Positions 36,180-47,151 of a stretch of 64,000 bases of DNA are shown one piece after another. The DNA is from Shewanella sp. OMA3-2. GTDB taxonomy: Bacteria > Pseudomonadota > Gammaproteobacteria > Enterobacterales > Shewanellaceae. The position numbers and the translations under genes are program-made. The notes beneath the pieces were generated by a model, which saw only the letters and a list, made by a program, of their open reading frames with translations, did no database searches and had not been told where the DNA came from. Each line of letters opens with the position of its first letter. Within the stretch, counting starts at the first letter, position 1. Where the stretch lies: assembly GCF_021513195.1 (NCBI RefSeq), contig NZ_CP090974.1:1066001-1130000 (forward strand), read 5' to 3'.

Positions 36180-39100
36180 TTAGTGCTTACGACGACGGAA
36201 CGCCGCTAAAGGTAGTAATAACGTTGTTAACCAACCTAAAGAACCCGCATCATCATCTCTTGGCATAGATTTAACAGATGCTTCGCCCATATTACTGCTT
36301 AGAACACCGTCACTTGCTACTACGCTAAATGAGTATGTAGCTACTTCTGTAGGTACAAATGTAACATTCTTCTTAGTTGCATCAAATTGAACGGCTGGAC
36401 CACTAGTTTGTGTCCAAGTGTACGTTAATGTATCTTGATCTACGTCAACTGCATTTGACTTCACAGTAAGTGTAGTATTTACGAGGCCATTGACTGCTGA
36501 AGGGTTAACAGTTGGCGCATCATTAACATTGCTCACCGTTAGTGAAACAGTCGTTGGTGTAATTACATTTCCTGCAGCATCCTCAGCGGTATAAGAGAGA
36601 GTATCTTTACCAAAGAAGTTAGCTTTTGGAGTGTATGTTAATTCACCTGCTTCAGAAATCATCGCTGTACCATTGGTTGGTTGCTTAGAAATCATTGCTT
36701 TGGTTAGCGCTCCAGATGGCATGACATCAATTAGATTCTGAGCTTTGGCAGTCATACCATCACCAGATACTTGTACGCGAGCCACTTTTTGATCCGCTTT
36801 AGTATCATTTAGAAGCACATTCATTGATGCTGTACTATCTTCAACAACGTCAAGCATATCTGCTTGACCAAGATTAAACTCAGTCGCTTTCACTTTATAC
36901 GCTAACTCAACATTACCAGCAGATGCTGCAGAAATTTCTACATAATCATTTGCTGCTACAGTTCCACCAGTACCATTGAAGTGATAAGTCGCCCCAATTG
37001 AACCGCCAATATTTTCAGCGCCGATTGTTAAAGCAGCTGGAATTGTTGGAACTTTGAAGTAATTAAATGTCACTTCTTCAGTGTCACCGGCTTTAAACCA
37101 TACACTGAAGCTATATTGATTGCCTGAAGTGTCACCGTATATCTGCGCATCATTCCATTCAACAACAATATACTTGGTTGCACCAGCTGTAAGCACGTCG
37201 ATTGATACTGTACCACCGCCAGTATCACCTACAGTGCCATCACTCAAGTCAAAGTCTGTCCAGAAAGGAGCAACGATGTTGTTAGGATTACCTGAGTCAG
37301 GTAATGCTTTATTCGCATAAGTACCTGCTGTAGTGCTACTACGGGAATAACAATACCATTATCTGACATTGTTATCTGAGTGTAAGTTTGACCATTGTAT
37401 TTATAAGCTGGTACGTCAAAGACAAAATTAACTTCATCACAACCATCAGCACAAGGAGGCGTGCTTCCAAATCCTAAGTTAGCGATATTTGGATAAGAGC
37501 CGCTTCCCTTAGTCGCAACCATCTTAGGCTGCTTCATGGTACCTACCCAAGTAATAACACCAGTATCTGCATTGACGCTCATACCATTCTGAGTCGCATC
37601 TGTCATGTTAACCATAACATCGTCTTTGTTTGTCAGTTTGGTGCCTTTAGGGGCTGTCGCGATAACGGTAACATTTGTGGTGTTTTTAAACATAGTGTTA
37701 TTAACAACCGCTTTTACTTCAAACTCATCAGCAGTCGTAATATCAGTATCGGTAGTAAAGGTATTGATTAAAGAAGAATCACTTGTTTCTTTCGCGAGCA
37801 CAGCTAAAGGTAAATGTGCATCTTGTTTGCCATCATTACTTGTAAGCATGATGTTGCCAAATATCCAATCACCGTAAGTGCTGTAAGAAGAGTCAACGGT
37901 AACAGTAAAGGTCGCCGAAGCACCTGCAGCAAGCTCTAATGATGTTGGTGAAATCATGATGCCAGCAGAATCAGCTTTAGCGGCTAAAGTCCATGATGTA
38001 GCTTCTGCACTTTTATTGTTTACCGTGCGTGTGAAAGTACATATACCCACACATGAGTCAGCAGCAATAGAAGGTTTATCGAACGTTAACACCGCTTTGG
38101 CTGCTGCGTCTAAGTCCATACGACCAGCACCCATAGCAAATGGCGATGCAGGAGTGACAGCGTCATCATCTAAAATGTCAGCCATTTTTGCAGTAGAGGT
38201 TAGCGCTGTTTTAATGTCGATAGCAGACCAGTCAGGGTGTAATTGCGCCATTAAGGCCGCAGCACCAGCAACGTGAGGGCTCGCCATACTTGTACCTGTA
38301 ATCGCATTGAACGGCTTACCGCCTTCATCCGGAGAGAATGCAGATAAAATACTTGTACCAGGAGCGGCTAAATCTGGTTTGAGGATATTTTCATTACCGT
38401 TAGGTCCGCGAGAGCTTGACTGGTTGATCAGATCTGCAAGGCCTTGAGATACAATGCGCTTAACTTCAGCAGAAACTGTACCAGTAGTAGCTGTGTCACC
38501 TAATGAGTCAACAAGGGCAACACCGTCAGCTTTTGAAATCATAACTGATGGGAAAGTAACGCCAGGCATAGACATAGTTGTTGGTGCGCCAGGTACACTG
38601 TTATATACCACAAGTGCTTTAGCACCAGCATCCATAGCATTTTTAGCTTTTAAGCTAAAGTTACAAACGCCACGAGATATAAGTGCGATACCATCTTTGA
38701 AAGAGTCAGCGGCAAAAGGTGCACAACCGGTGAAGTTTTCAGCATTGATATTTTTTGCGGCAATAATCGGGGCAGTAACATCCATTTCAAAAACAGTATC
38801 AGAACCAGGAATGGCTAATAACTCTTCGCCGCCCACAGTGAATGCATTAGCAAAGAAACGACCTGTAGTGCTGTTTGCTACTGTGATACCAGATTCGATA
38901 CAAGCAGGGCAACCAATAGTTTTAGCGCCATTACCGTCGTTACCAGCAGCACTTACAACAACAATACCAGCCGCTTCTGCAGCTTCGAACATTGTTTTGT
39001 ATGGGCTACTTGCAGGGTCGGCACCAGCGCCACCACCCCATGAGTTGTTAATAACATCAGCGCCATCGTTGATAGCGTGTTCTAATGCTTCCATCAGCAT

Positions 39101-40039
39101 AATATTAGAGCCGCTACCACCACTACAATCTGCTTTGCTATAAAGTGCTTTATAAGCCATTAAATAAGCTGCTGGCGCAACACCAGAAAGCGTGACATCA
39201 ATACCTTCATATGTCACATCAACTTTATTACCTACCGCAGTACCTGCAACGTGGGTACCGTGACCACCAAAACCAAGTGGGCTCATATATTCGTCGGCAC
39301 AAACTGGGAAAGTTGGAGCAGACCAGCGAGCAACAATGAGTTTGTTGTTACAAAAACTGGTATCTACAGTCGAGCAGTAATCATCATTTGGAAGTGCGCC
39401 AGTTGGTGCGTCAAAACCGTCATCAGCAAACATAGGGTTTTCTGGGCGAATACCACCATCAATAATAGCAACTTTAACGCCTTTACCAGCGTTTTCCATG
39501 CCGTTAACTGCATTCCACATTGCTTGGCTATTGATGATTTCATGAGAAGCATCCATTTGTGCTTCATACATTGTTTCAGGATAAACGGCCTTCACTCCAG
39601 GGATTGCCATTAACGCTTCAATCGTTAAACCTTGGCCAACAATAGATACGCCGTTAAATAATGTTTTGAATTTACGTTCAACTTTGGCATTGCCTGTAAC
39701 TTTAGTTAACGCACTGGCAAATTTACTTTGTTCGGTGGCTAGAAATGAGGCGTAGTCTTTAACTGGAGCCGATTGAATATCAATCTTACCATTTTTAGAT
39801 TTGATTGCTGTGGCGGATAAGTTGTTGATCCCACCTTGATAAAGAGCCACAGCAGGAGACGACAGCTCAATAATAAAACGTTGAGGAGCTGTGATACCAT
39901 TTGCTTTGACAGTAGATTTTTTATAATTGTCAGTTGATTGTAATTCTGGAGAATACTGTAAACCAGTGTAATCAGTGTTTGCATAAGTAACACTTGAAAT
40001 TAATGCCGCTGAAATAGCGAGTGATAGTTTAGTCTTCAC
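36180..40039 (-). pseudogene. Secreted S8 subtilase with GlyGly-CTERM, interrupted by one frameshift
   Basis: One protease gene in two frames (40039 to 37244, and 37247 to 36180). Order: signal peptide, I9 propeptide, subtilase with Asp194 (AIIDGGI), His260 (GGHGTHVAG), Asn of NNSWGGG and Ser584 (GTSMASPHVAG), with a PA domain inserted before the Ser. Then come Fn3-like and Ig/cadherin-like domains. The C-terminus GSLGWLTTLLLPLAAFRRRKH is a GlyGly-CTERM signal for rhombosortase. Near 37333 the reading must shift by one base: IVIP is followed in the other frame by SSTTAGTYANKALPDSG. Span 3860 bp, one short of a multiple of three (about 1286 aa). It may be a real mutation or a base-calling error. 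Confidence 0.88.
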
Positions 40040-40275
40040 AACGTCTTCCTTGTTTTCAAGTCACGCTCAAAACATTCTTAAGAATTGTGGATCAATTCTG
40101 AGATAAGTTATGGGTGTAATTGTAATATTTTTATAATGATTATGTTGCGCATCGTGGCGCAACGTAGACATTTTTATCACAACCAGATAACAAATGTAAT
40201 GAGGTAATGGAAAAAACTCTTGTTTTTTATTAAACGGAATTCGATGCTGTTTATATTTACTTATAACTAATTGTT

Positions 40276-40737
40276 CTAAGGCTTAACCGCTCTAACAATG
40301 GGATTCTGTAAACTAATCAAGGTTTCGGTAGATTGAATTTCGTCAATTGATTGTATGCGATTAATCAATACATGCTGTAATCCATCGATAGATTGGCACA
40401 TTACCTTTACAAAAATGGAGTAATTACCCGTAGTGTAATATGCCTCAACAACTTCATCCAATGCATTTAATTTTGCTATGGCGGCAGGGTAATCACCGGC
40501 GCTTTTCAAATTAATACCAATAAAACAGCAAACATCATAACCTAATGCTTTAGGGTTTACGGTGATTTGTGCCCCTGTAATGATGCCCGCTTGTTTCATT
40601 TTTTCAACGCGAACATGGATGGTACCAGCACTAACTGAAAATCGTTTTGCAAGTTCGGCAAACGGCGTGCGCGCATCTTCCATCAAGGCTGATAGAATTT
40701 GATTGTCAAGTTGGTCGCGCTGAAATGAACTATCCAC
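40276..40737 (-). CDS. asnC: AsnC, Lrp-family regulator of asparagine metabolism
   Basis: A 153-aa transcription factor with N-terminal HTH (FAELAKRFSVSAGTIHVRVEKMKQAGIITG) and C-terminal RAM ligand domain (GYDVCCFIGINLKSAGDYPAAIAKL, EAYYTTGNYSIFVKVMC). Long stretches match E. coli AsnC, including HVLINRIQSIDEIQSTETLI. I chose the GTG at 40737 because AGGTG lies 7 nt upstream and the length then equals E. coli AsnC (152 aa). An ATG at 40770 lacks a good ribosome site. No asparagine gene adjoins it here. Confidence 0.92.
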   Translation of the reverse strand: MDSSFQRDQLDNQILSALMEDARTPFAELAKRFSVSAGTIHVRVEKMKQAGIITGAQITVNPKALGYDVCCFIGINLKSAGDYPAAIAKLNALDEVVEAYYTTGNYSIFVKVMCQSIDGLQHVLINRIQSIDEIQSTETLISLQNPIVRAVKP

Positions 40738-40806
40738 AGTAAAACACCTATTCCTTATTTGAATTGGCATTAATTTACGTCTTTTGTTATGTAATTACTA
40801 TCAAAA

Positions 40807-41484
40807 TTACTGTTCAGTCATTGGCTCTATAAAACTCGGTAATGCACTAAAGTGCATTGGAATTGCTGAGTATGGATGTTTTATAGATAATTCTGTGGCG
40901 TGTAGTAATAAACGGGGCGCTAAACGCTTTGCTAAGGGGTCGGCGTAGAAACCATCACCCAGAATAGGATGGCCTAACGCCATCATATGTACGCGGAGTT
41001 GGTGCGAACGGCCAGTAATAGGGGTGAGTTTAACTAAGGTTGAACGCTTAGCGTAGCTGATAATATCGATAAGGGTTTCAGAGGGTTTACCTACTAGATG
41101 ATCGACCTTTTGCTTGGGTCTATTAGGCCAGTCACAAATTAATGGCAGCGATACTCGGTTCACCGACTGCTGCATATGGCCAGCTACGCGGGCAAAATAC
41201 ACTTTGTGGGTTTCCCGCTCTCTAAACTGACGTTTTAATTCTCGCTCAGCATTTTTGCGTAAGGCTAGTAGAATAATGCCTGACGTCGCCATATCCAAGC
41301 GGTGAACGATTTGTGCATTAGGGTGATCACGTAATACACGAGAATAAACACTGTCATGGTATTTCGCTTCTCTGCCTGGAACCGATAGCAATCCAGACGG
41401 TTTATTGATCACAATAATATCTTTATCTTGATGGATTATATCCAACCAAGGTTCGGTTGCTGGTTGGTAGATAAAGTCAGCCAT
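40807..41484 (-). CDS. rluA: RluA, dual-specificity pseudouridine synthase
   Basis: A 225-aa enzyme that makes pseudouridine in 23S rRNA (746) and tRNA (32). The catalytic motif HRLDMATSG contains the active Asp. Other blocks are INKPSGLLSVPGR, LPLICDWPNRPKQKVDH, PITGRSHQLRVHMMALGHPILGD and APRLLLHA. These and the length match E. coli RluA rather than RluC/RluD, since there is no S4 domain. Confidence 0.93.
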   Translation of the reverse strand: MADFIYQPATEPWLDIIHQDKDIIVINKPSGLLSVPGREAKYHDSVYSRVLRDHPNAQIVHRLDMATSGIILLALRKNAERELKRQFRERETHKVYFARVAGHMQQSVNRVSLPLICDWPNRPKQKVDHLVGKPSETLIDIISYAKRSTLVKLTPITGRSHQLRVHMMALGHPILGDGFYADPLAKRLAPRLLLHATELSIKHPYSAIPMHFSALPSFIEPMTEQ

Positions 41485-41570
41485 GGTTTGTCTCTATAAC
41501 AGGAGATAGAAAAGGACGGCAAAGATACTGATCCACCTTATAAGATGCAAGTGAATCGTAAAAAGCTAAT

Positions 41571-41861
41571 TTAAGAGAAGGCCTCACCATTGACCAGCAT
41601 AATGGTGAATGTCCACACCACAAATGCTAATGGAATATGCACCAGCGCATAAAAACATTGATCTAATCGACTCATGCCTTTTGCTAGCCATATTAAATAG
41701 CCGTGAAATAAAATAACGAATGGAAACAGTACCATTAGCGGGTAAAGTGCAAATGGACTCGCATCGGCAAAAAGACTGTGACTCAGTAACGCCCAAAACA
41801 CCATAAAAGTGGTGGTAAGAGGGGGCGTAGCTGTCCGATATTGTTCTGGATAAGGGAACAT
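41571..41861 (-). CDS. Small membrane protein of unknown function
   Basis: A 96-aa protein with three predicted helices (around FMVFWALLSHSLF, ALYPLMVLFPFVILFHGYLIWLA and ALVHIPLAFVVWTFTIMLV). I do not recognise the family. Its start lies 21 bp after the stop of the upstream membrane gene, so both are likely co-transcribed. Confidence 0.65.
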   Translation of the reverse strand: MFPYPEQYRTATPPLTTTFMVFWALLSHSLFADASPFALYPLMVLFPFVILFHGYLIWLAKGMSRLDQCFYALVHIPLAFVVWTFTIMLVNGEAFS

Positions 41862-41882
41862 CCTGTGTCCTTTGGTGAGAGA

Positions 41883-42305
41883 CTAACCTTTAATCTCTTT
41901 TTTACCATGGATAACCTTACGATGCACCACTGAATAATGACGTAGTCCAGCTGGACCATGGGACACTATCACTGAAAGTAGGACTAAAAGGGTGATAATT
42001 TCCACCTGCCAATCAGTAAATGGGAGTAATAAAAATAACAATCCAACCTTGGCAAGTGTTAGCAGCCCTTTTAATTGAATGAGCCATTGCCAATCACGAA
42101 TAATTTCCCATGTCATCAGCAACAAGCCTGTTGTCATTGTGATAAGCCAGTAAGGCAACCATAAACTTTGATCCACATGTAGCAGTATCCCGCCACCGGC
42201 ACCGACAACACCAATAATATGTAACGCTCTAAGTCCTGTTTTGGCTAACCGCTGAAACCAGAAGCGTGTTTCAGAAAGCGGCTGGTGTTTTGTATGTTTG
42301 CTCAT
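41883..42305 (-). CDS. Membrane protein of unknown function
   Basis: A 140-aa protein with about four hydrophobic segments (ALHIIGVVGAGGGILLHV; YWLITMTTGLLLMTWEII; LLTLAKVGLLFLLLP; IITLLVLLSVIVSHGPAGLRHYSVVH). Two His residues near helix ends could bind a haem or metal, but this is not shown. Not recognised. It is divergent from fccA, with a 238-bp shared upstream region. Confidence 0.65.
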   Translation of the reverse strand: MSKHTKHQPLSETRFWFQRLAKTGLRALHIIGVVGAGGGILLHVDQSLWLPYWLITMTTGLLLMTWEIIRDWQWLIQLKGLLTLAKVGLLFLLLPFTDWQVEIITLLVLLSVIVSHGPAGLRHYSVVHRKVIHGKKEIKG

Positions 42306-42543
42306 AAAGCTTCTTATCTTTGGTTTATTCTAAACATATTAACAACCCGACAATTAATTAGCAGTACATCAATTTCGTTTTTGGGAGGCTAGTCAACATC
42401 TGATTTTGGTAAATAATGCGTAAGTACACAGATAAGATCACAATTTAAAAGTGGTTATTAGTATGTGAGCTGGCTAGCAGTCTACCCCTTTAGAGGGTGA
42501 TATGCTCAGTTGTAAGATTAATGCCGCAAGGCTGGGGGATACA

Positions 42544-44325
42544 ATGTTAACACGTACACAAAAATTACTACTAGCATTACTGATTTCAGGTGCACTAAGT
42601 TCAGTCGCATATGCCGCACCAGAAAACTTAGCTGATTTTCATGGTGAAATGGGCAATTGTGATACTTGCCATGTGAGTAAAAAAGGACCAGTTGACGACA
42701 ACTTAACCTATGAAAATGCCCAATGTTCAAGTTGTCACGGAACCTTAAAGGAAGTGGCTGAAACTGAAAGAAAAGGTATTGTTTCACCACATCAATCTCA
42801 TTTAATTGGTGAGATCAGTTGTACCAGTTGTCACTCAGGACATGAAAAATCAGTTACTTATTGTGATTCTTGCCATAGCTTTGAATATCAAATGCCATTT
42901 TCTGGCAAATGGGAACGTGAGTTTGTGCCTGTGAATGCAGACAAAGCCGCACAGGATCAAGCTATTGCTAAAGGCGCGAAAGAAACGACTGATGTTATTG
43001 TTATCGGTTCTGGTGGAGCCGGTTTAGCGGCGGCTGTTTCTGCACGTAATAATGGTGCTAAAGTCATTTTGTTAGAAAAAGAACCTGTGCCAGGCGGTAA
43101 TACAAAACTCGCGGCAGGTGGTATGAATGCTGCAGAAACCAAAGCTCAAACAGCATTAAAAATCGAAGATAAAAAACAAATTATGATCGATGACACCATG
43201 ACGGGAGGCGGTAATTTAAATGATCCTGAATTGGTAAAAGTACTGGCAAATAATTCATCTGATTCCGTTGACTGGTTAACTGCATTGGGTGCGGATTTAA
43301 CCGATGTTGGTCGCATGGGCGGTGCAAGTGTTAACCGCAGCCATCGCCCTACCGGTGGTGCAGGTGTTGGCGCACATGTTGCTCAAGTACTTTGGGATGC
43401 AGCAATAAGCCGTGATACTGATGTCAGACTTAATAGCCGTGTTGTACGCATTATTGAAGATGCTTCTGGAAAAGTCACCGGTGTGTTAGTTAAAGGGACG
43501 TATACTGGTTATTACGTGATAAATTCAGACTCGGTAGTGATCGCAACGGGTGGCTTTGCTAAAAATAATGAGCGAGTGGCTAAATATGACCCTAGCTTAA
43601 AAGGTTTTAAAGCCACTAACCATGCTGGCGCAACGGGTGATGGACTCGATGTTGCTGAGTTAGCCGGCGCGGCAACCAAAGATCTGCAATATGTGCAAGC
43701 ACATCCAACTTACTCACCAGTAGGTGGTGTGATGGTGACTGAAGCTGTTCGTGGTAATGGTGCTATTTTAGTTAACCGTGATGGTAAACGTTTCGTAAAT
43801 GAGCTAACTACTCGCGATAAAGCATCGGCAGCTATTTTAAATCAAAAAGGCGAAAGTGCTTACTTAGTATTTGATGACTCAGTGCGTAAAAGTTTGAGTA
43901 AAATTGAGGGTTATATTCACTTACACATAGTGAATGAAGGCAAGGATTTGAGCGAGCTTGCTAAAAAGCTCAGCATGCCTAGTGCAGAGTTAACCAAAAC
44001 ATTAGCTGATTACAATGGAATAGTTAAAGCGGGCAAAGATACTCAATTTGAGCGTCAAGATTTACCTCGAGAGTTAGCATCTGCTCCTTATTATGCTATC
44101 GAAGTTGCACCTGCTGTTCACCATACTATGGGTGGAGTTGTTATTGATACTCAAACCGAAGTAAAAGGAATCAGTGGGAAGAATATTCCAGGGATGTTTG
44201 CCGCAGGTGAAATTACAGGTGGCGTGCATGGCACCAACAGACTCGGCGGCAACGCAATTTCTGATATAGTCACTTTTGGTCGTATTGCCGGAGAGCAAGC
44301 CGCTAAATACGCTAAAGAGCATTAA
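42544..44325 (+). CDS. fccA: Periplasmic tetrahaem flavocytochrome c fumarate reductase
   Basis: A 593-aa soluble fumarate reductase of the Shewanella FccA (flavocytochrome c3) type, the terminal enzyme of fumarate respiration. A signal peptide ends near VAYAAPE. Four haem c sites follow: CDTCH (39-43), CSSCH (61-65), CTSCH (93-97) and CDSCH (107-111). The flavoprotein part has the FAD motif [51 protein letters not shown], the active-site [11 protein letters not shown] region and [12 protein letters not shown] chose the ATG at 42544 so that the signal peptide starts the protein. It is monocistronic, with a terminator after it. Confidence 0.95.
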   Translation: MLTRTQKLLLALLISGALSSVAYAAPENLADFHGEMGNCDTCHVSKKGPVDDNLTYENAQCSSCHGTLKEVAETERKGIVSPHQSHLIGEISCTSCHSGHEKSVTYCDSCHSFEYQMPFSGKWEREFVPVNADKAAQDQAIAKGAKETTDVIVIGSGGAGLAAAVSARNNGAKVILLEKEPVPGGNTKLAAGGMNAAETKAQTALKIEDKKQIMIDDTMTGGGNLNDPELVKVLANNSSDSVDWLTALGADLTDVGRMGGASVNRSHRPTGGAGVGAHVAQVLWDAAISRDTDVRLNSRVVRIIEDASGKVTGVLVKGTYTGYYVINSDSVVIATGGFAKNNERVAKYDPSLKGFKATNHAGATGDGLDVAELAGAATKDLQYVQAHPTYSPVGGVMVTEAVRGNGAILVNRDGKRFVNELTTRDKASAAILNQKGESAYLVFDDSVRKSLSKIEGYIHLHIVNEGKDLSELAKKLSMPSAELTKTLADYNGIVKAGKDTQFERQDLPRELASAPYYAIEVAPAVHHTMGGVVIDTQTEVKGISGKNIPGMFAAGEITGGVHGTNRLGGNAISDIVTFGRIAGEQAAKYAKEH

Positions 44326-44370
44326 CATAAGCTGTTATTCACTTTCATAATTAATCATTTTAACTCTCAG

Positions 44371-44397
44371 CGAGCCCTTAATCGGGCTCGTTTTTTA
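44371..44397 (+). terminator. Terminator of fccA
   Basis: CGAGCCC (44371-44377) pairs with GGGCTCG (44384-44390), followed by six T. Confidence 0.92.
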
Positions 44398-44603
44398 TTG
44401 TTATGCCCGTAAAAAATTGAAAGTATTTGTTCATATTTTCATTTTTAAGGATGTCTTATTAACGACAACAATGTTTCATTCACATACACTGGATGCAAAA
44501 TTGAGTTTGCTGACAAGTTGGCTGGTAGACGTGAGTTGTTTTTAACTAACAACGAAGCTTGAAATATGCCAGTATTGATAAGCTTTTAGCGGTAGGACAT
44601 ATT

Positions 44604-45593
44604 ATGAGAATTGGTTTTTTTAGTGCTAAAACATATGATATTGATCATTTCAATTGCACCAATAAAAATTTTGGGGTCCAAATTGAATATTTTGATTATC
44701 GACTCTGCATGCAAAACGTCAAACTGGCAGAGGGCTTTCAAGTTGTGTGCGCGTTTGTTAATGATTCATTATGTGAAGAAGTGTTAGTTGAATTAGCCAA
44801 AGGCGGCACAAAAGTGATTGCAATGCGCTGTGCAGGTTTTAACAATGTTGATTTGGTTGCTGCAAAGCGTTTGGGTATACAAGTGGTCAATGTACCTGCC
44901 TATTCGCCAGAATCCGTTGCTGAGCACAGTGTTGCCTTAATGCTAACCCTTAATCGTAAAATTCATAAAGCATATCAACGTACTCGTGATGCTAACTTTG
45001 CCCTAACAGGGTTAGTTGGTTTTAACATGTTTGGCAAAACCGTTGGCGTTATTGGTACCGGTAAAATTGGCCTAGCGACCATTAAAATCCTCCAAGGCTT
45101 TGGCTGTAAAGTGTTGGCATACGATCCTTATCCTAACCCAGCAGTTATTGAATTAGGGGTTGAGTATGTCAGTCTAGATGAGATTTACCCTGTATGCGAT
45201 ATCATAAGCCTACATTGCCCGTTAACTGCGGATAACCATCATTTATTGTGCCAGAGTAGTTTTCATAAAATGAAACAAGGGGTGATGGTGATTAATACTA
45301 GCCGTGGCGGTCTACTTAATGCCATAGACGCAATGGAAGCGTTAAAAGATGGTCAGTTAGGTGCATTAGGGCTAGATGTTTACGAAAATGAGAAAGGGTT
45401 ATTTTTTGAAGACAAGTCCGGAGAGATTATTCAAGACGATGTTTTTCGGCGTTTATCTGCGTGTCATAATGTTATTTTCACCGGACACCAAGCCTTTTTA
45501 ACCGAGGAAGCCTTAAACGCGATAGCGTTAACCACACTGAATAATGTTAAAGCGCTTTTAGCCGGTGAGAAATCTGGTAACGAGCTATGTTAA
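44604..45593 (+). CDS. ldhA: D-lactate dehydrogenase (fermentative)
   Basis: A 329-aa NAD-dependent D-2-hydroxyacid dehydrogenase, the same length as E. coli LdhA. The NAD site is GVIGTGKIGLATIKI. Catalytic residues are the Arg in INTSRGGLLNAIDAMEAL, the Glu in DVYENEKGLFF and the His in FTGHQAFLTEEAL. LFFEDKSGEIIQDDVFRRL is typical of LdhA itself. The ATG at 44604 follows TAGGACATATT. It lies just beyond fccA, both serving anaerobic growth. Confidence 0.93.
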   Translation: MRIGFFSAKTYDIDHFNCTNKNFGVQIEYFDYRLCMQNVKLAEGFQVVCAFVNDSLCEEVLVELAKGGTKVIAMRCAGFNNVDLVAAKRLGIQVVNVPAYSPESVAEHSVALMLTLNRKIHKAYQRTRDANFALTGLVGFNMFGKTVGVIGTGKIGLATIKILQGFGCKVLAYDPYPNPAVIELGVEYVSLDEIYPVCDIISLHCPLTADNHHLLCQSSFHKMKQGVMVINTSRGGLLNAIDAMEALKDGQLGALGLDVYENEKGLFFEDKSGEIIQDDVFRRLSACHNVIFTGHQAFLTEEALNAIALTTLNNVKALLAGEKSGNELC

Positions 45594-45613
45594 CTGAGGC
45601 TTATTATTGATAG

Positions 45614-45640
45614 ATTGGAGCCTTATGGCTCCAATTTTTT
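45614..45640 (+). terminator. Terminator of ldhA
   Basis: ATTGGAGCC pairs with GGCTCCAAT around TTAT, followed by a T run. It ends just 12 bp before the next start codon. Confidence 0.88.
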
Positions 45641-45652
45641 GTAAGAGATACT

Positions 45653-46390
45653 ATGATTATTTCAACCCAAGTACATGATATTGCTACGCCTACAGGCACA
45701 ATGCGCACCACGGTATTTCGCCCTGAACAACCAGGGCAGTTTGCTAGCGTGATTTTTTATTCTGAAATCTTTCAGTTAACAGCGCCGATAGCGCGTGCGG
45801 CAGCCATTATTGCTGGGCATGGTTTTGTAGTATTAGTGCCTGAAGTATTTCATGAGCTGAACCCTATAGGTACTGTATTGGCCTATGATGATGCAGGCAA
45901 AGATAAAGGTAACCAAGATAAGTTCGCCAAACCGCTTGAACAGCATGACAGTGATACTCAAGCTCTGATTGATTTTGCCCGCTCACAAACCTATTGCAGC
46001 GACAAAGTCGGCGCTATGGGGGTATGCATAGGAGGTCATTTAGCTTTTCGTGCCGCATTGAATCCTGATATCAAGGGAGCATTTTGTTTATATGCAACCG
46101 ACATTCATTCTAATACCCTACCGTGTAAGCCTAATAATGATTCACTAACCCGTGCCGGTGATATTAAAGGTGAATTAGTGATGGTATTTGGCAAGCAAGA
46201 TCCCCACGTTTCAAGTGAAGGACGCAAAGCGATTTATCAGCAATTGGAACGCGTAAACGCTAATTTTAGTTGGCTAGAAGTGAATGCTCAGCATGCCTTT
46301 ATGCGTGATGAAGGCGATCGTTACGACCCAGCATTAGCTCTTCAAATGTACTTGCAAGCGGTGGCTTTTTTTCAAAGAACGTTGAACTAA
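45653..46390 (+). CDS. Dienelactone hydrolase family protein
   Basis: A 245-aa alpha/beta hydrolase of the dienelactone hydrolase family. The nucleophile is Cys125 in GAMGVCIGGHLAF. The acid and base appear as Asp in FGKQDPHVS and His in NAQHAFMRD, giving the Cys-Asp-His triad of the family. No aromatic catabolism genes lie near, so the natural substrate is unknown. There is no signal peptide. Confidence 0.9.
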   Translation: MIISTQVHDIATPTGTMRTTVFRPEQPGQFASVIFYSEIFQLTAPIARAAAIIAGHGFVVLVPEVFHELNPIGTVLAYDDAGKDKGNQDKFAKPLEQHDSDTQALIDFARSQTYCSDKVGAMGVCIGGHLAFRAALNPDIKGAFCLYATDIHSNTLPCKPNNDSLTRAGDIKGELVMVFGKQDPHVSSEGRKAIYQQLERVNANFSWLEVNAQHAFMRDEGDRYDPALALQMYLQAVAFFQRTLN

Positions 46391-46442
46391 GTGGACCGTT
46401 TTAGCTATGTTATGAGCGGCAACTAGCATAGTGACAAATAAC

Positions 46443-46467
46443 AAAAAGGCGCATTTGCGCCTTTTTG
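46443..46467. terminator. Bidirectional terminator
   Basis: AAAAAGGCGCA pairs with TGCGCCTTTTT around a short loop, between two convergent genes. Confidence 0.9.
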
Positions 46468-46488
46468 TTTTATTACAGTTATTGGCTG

Positions 46489-47028
46489 TTATAACCGTTT
46501 AGGGATAACCCGCTTAGCAGTAACTTTTTTCTTACTAGGTGCATCGTTAGCTAGCTTAATAACGCCTTTTTGAAGCATCAAGCTGTTTGGATAGGTCATT
46601 ACATCACCTGAGTCGCGTTTAAGCAGAATATGAAATAAGGATATTTCAACGATCACCCCAGACATATCTTCATCTTTTTCAACAATTTTGATTCGATCGC
46701 CAATGCGATACGGGAATACAAAAAAGATCAATACACCCGCGGTGATATTACTCAAAATTGACCACTGAGCAAACAAGGCAACACCTAATACCGCAAATGC
46801 TGAGGAAACAAATAAAGACACTTCTTGGTAGCCTAAACCCAATGAAATGGCAATAACTGACAAGGTGACAAAAAACATAAAATATGAAATTAGCCTAGTC
46901 ACCAAACGGCTACGGACTTCGCTTACCTGTTTTTTAATGGCTTGAATCTTAATCAACTTTTTTAGCTGATTCTGGGCAATGATAAACACCGCTAAATACA
47001 GCAACACCATCATAGTTTGGTTCAACAT
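46489..47028 (-). CDS. Small MscS-family mechanosensitive channel protein
   Basis: A 179-aa inner-membrane protein with three helices and a short beta domain. The pore helix and beta-domain signature is AVLGVALFAQWSILSNITAGVLIFFVFPYRIGDRIKI, followed by YPNSLMLQKGVIKL. It lacks most of the large C-terminal vestibule of E. coli MscS (286 aa), and ends in a basic tail (KKKVTAKRVIPKRL). I chose the ATG at 47028 (AGGACG upstream) over a non-ATG start at 47055. Confidence 0.85.
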   Translation of the reverse strand: MLNQTMMVLLYLAVFIIAQNQLKKLIKIQAIKKQVSEVRSRLVTRLISYFMFFVTLSVIAISLGLGYQEVSLFVSSAFAVLGVALFAQWSILSNITAGVLIFFVFPYRIGDRIKIVEKDEDMSGVIVEISLFHILLKRDSGDVMTYPNSLMLQKGVIKLANDAPSKKKVTAKRVIPKRL

Positions 47029-47151
47029 AAAACGTCCTAAAGAATACAATCTCAATATGCAGTTATGATCAGTTATAATACGGCTTTTTAAGCCACTTGG
47101 CTTGTTGATTAATCTAAAGTTAATTTATTTTAAATTTAAATATGGAATGAT

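Noticed and set aside
38454..39143. 229-codon frame antisense to the subtilase
   Set aside because: Ala/Pro/Ser-rich shadow of the conserved protease domain.
42425..42460. CRP-like site upstream of fccA
   Set aside because: Only the half GATCACA fits; the other half does not match TGTGA.
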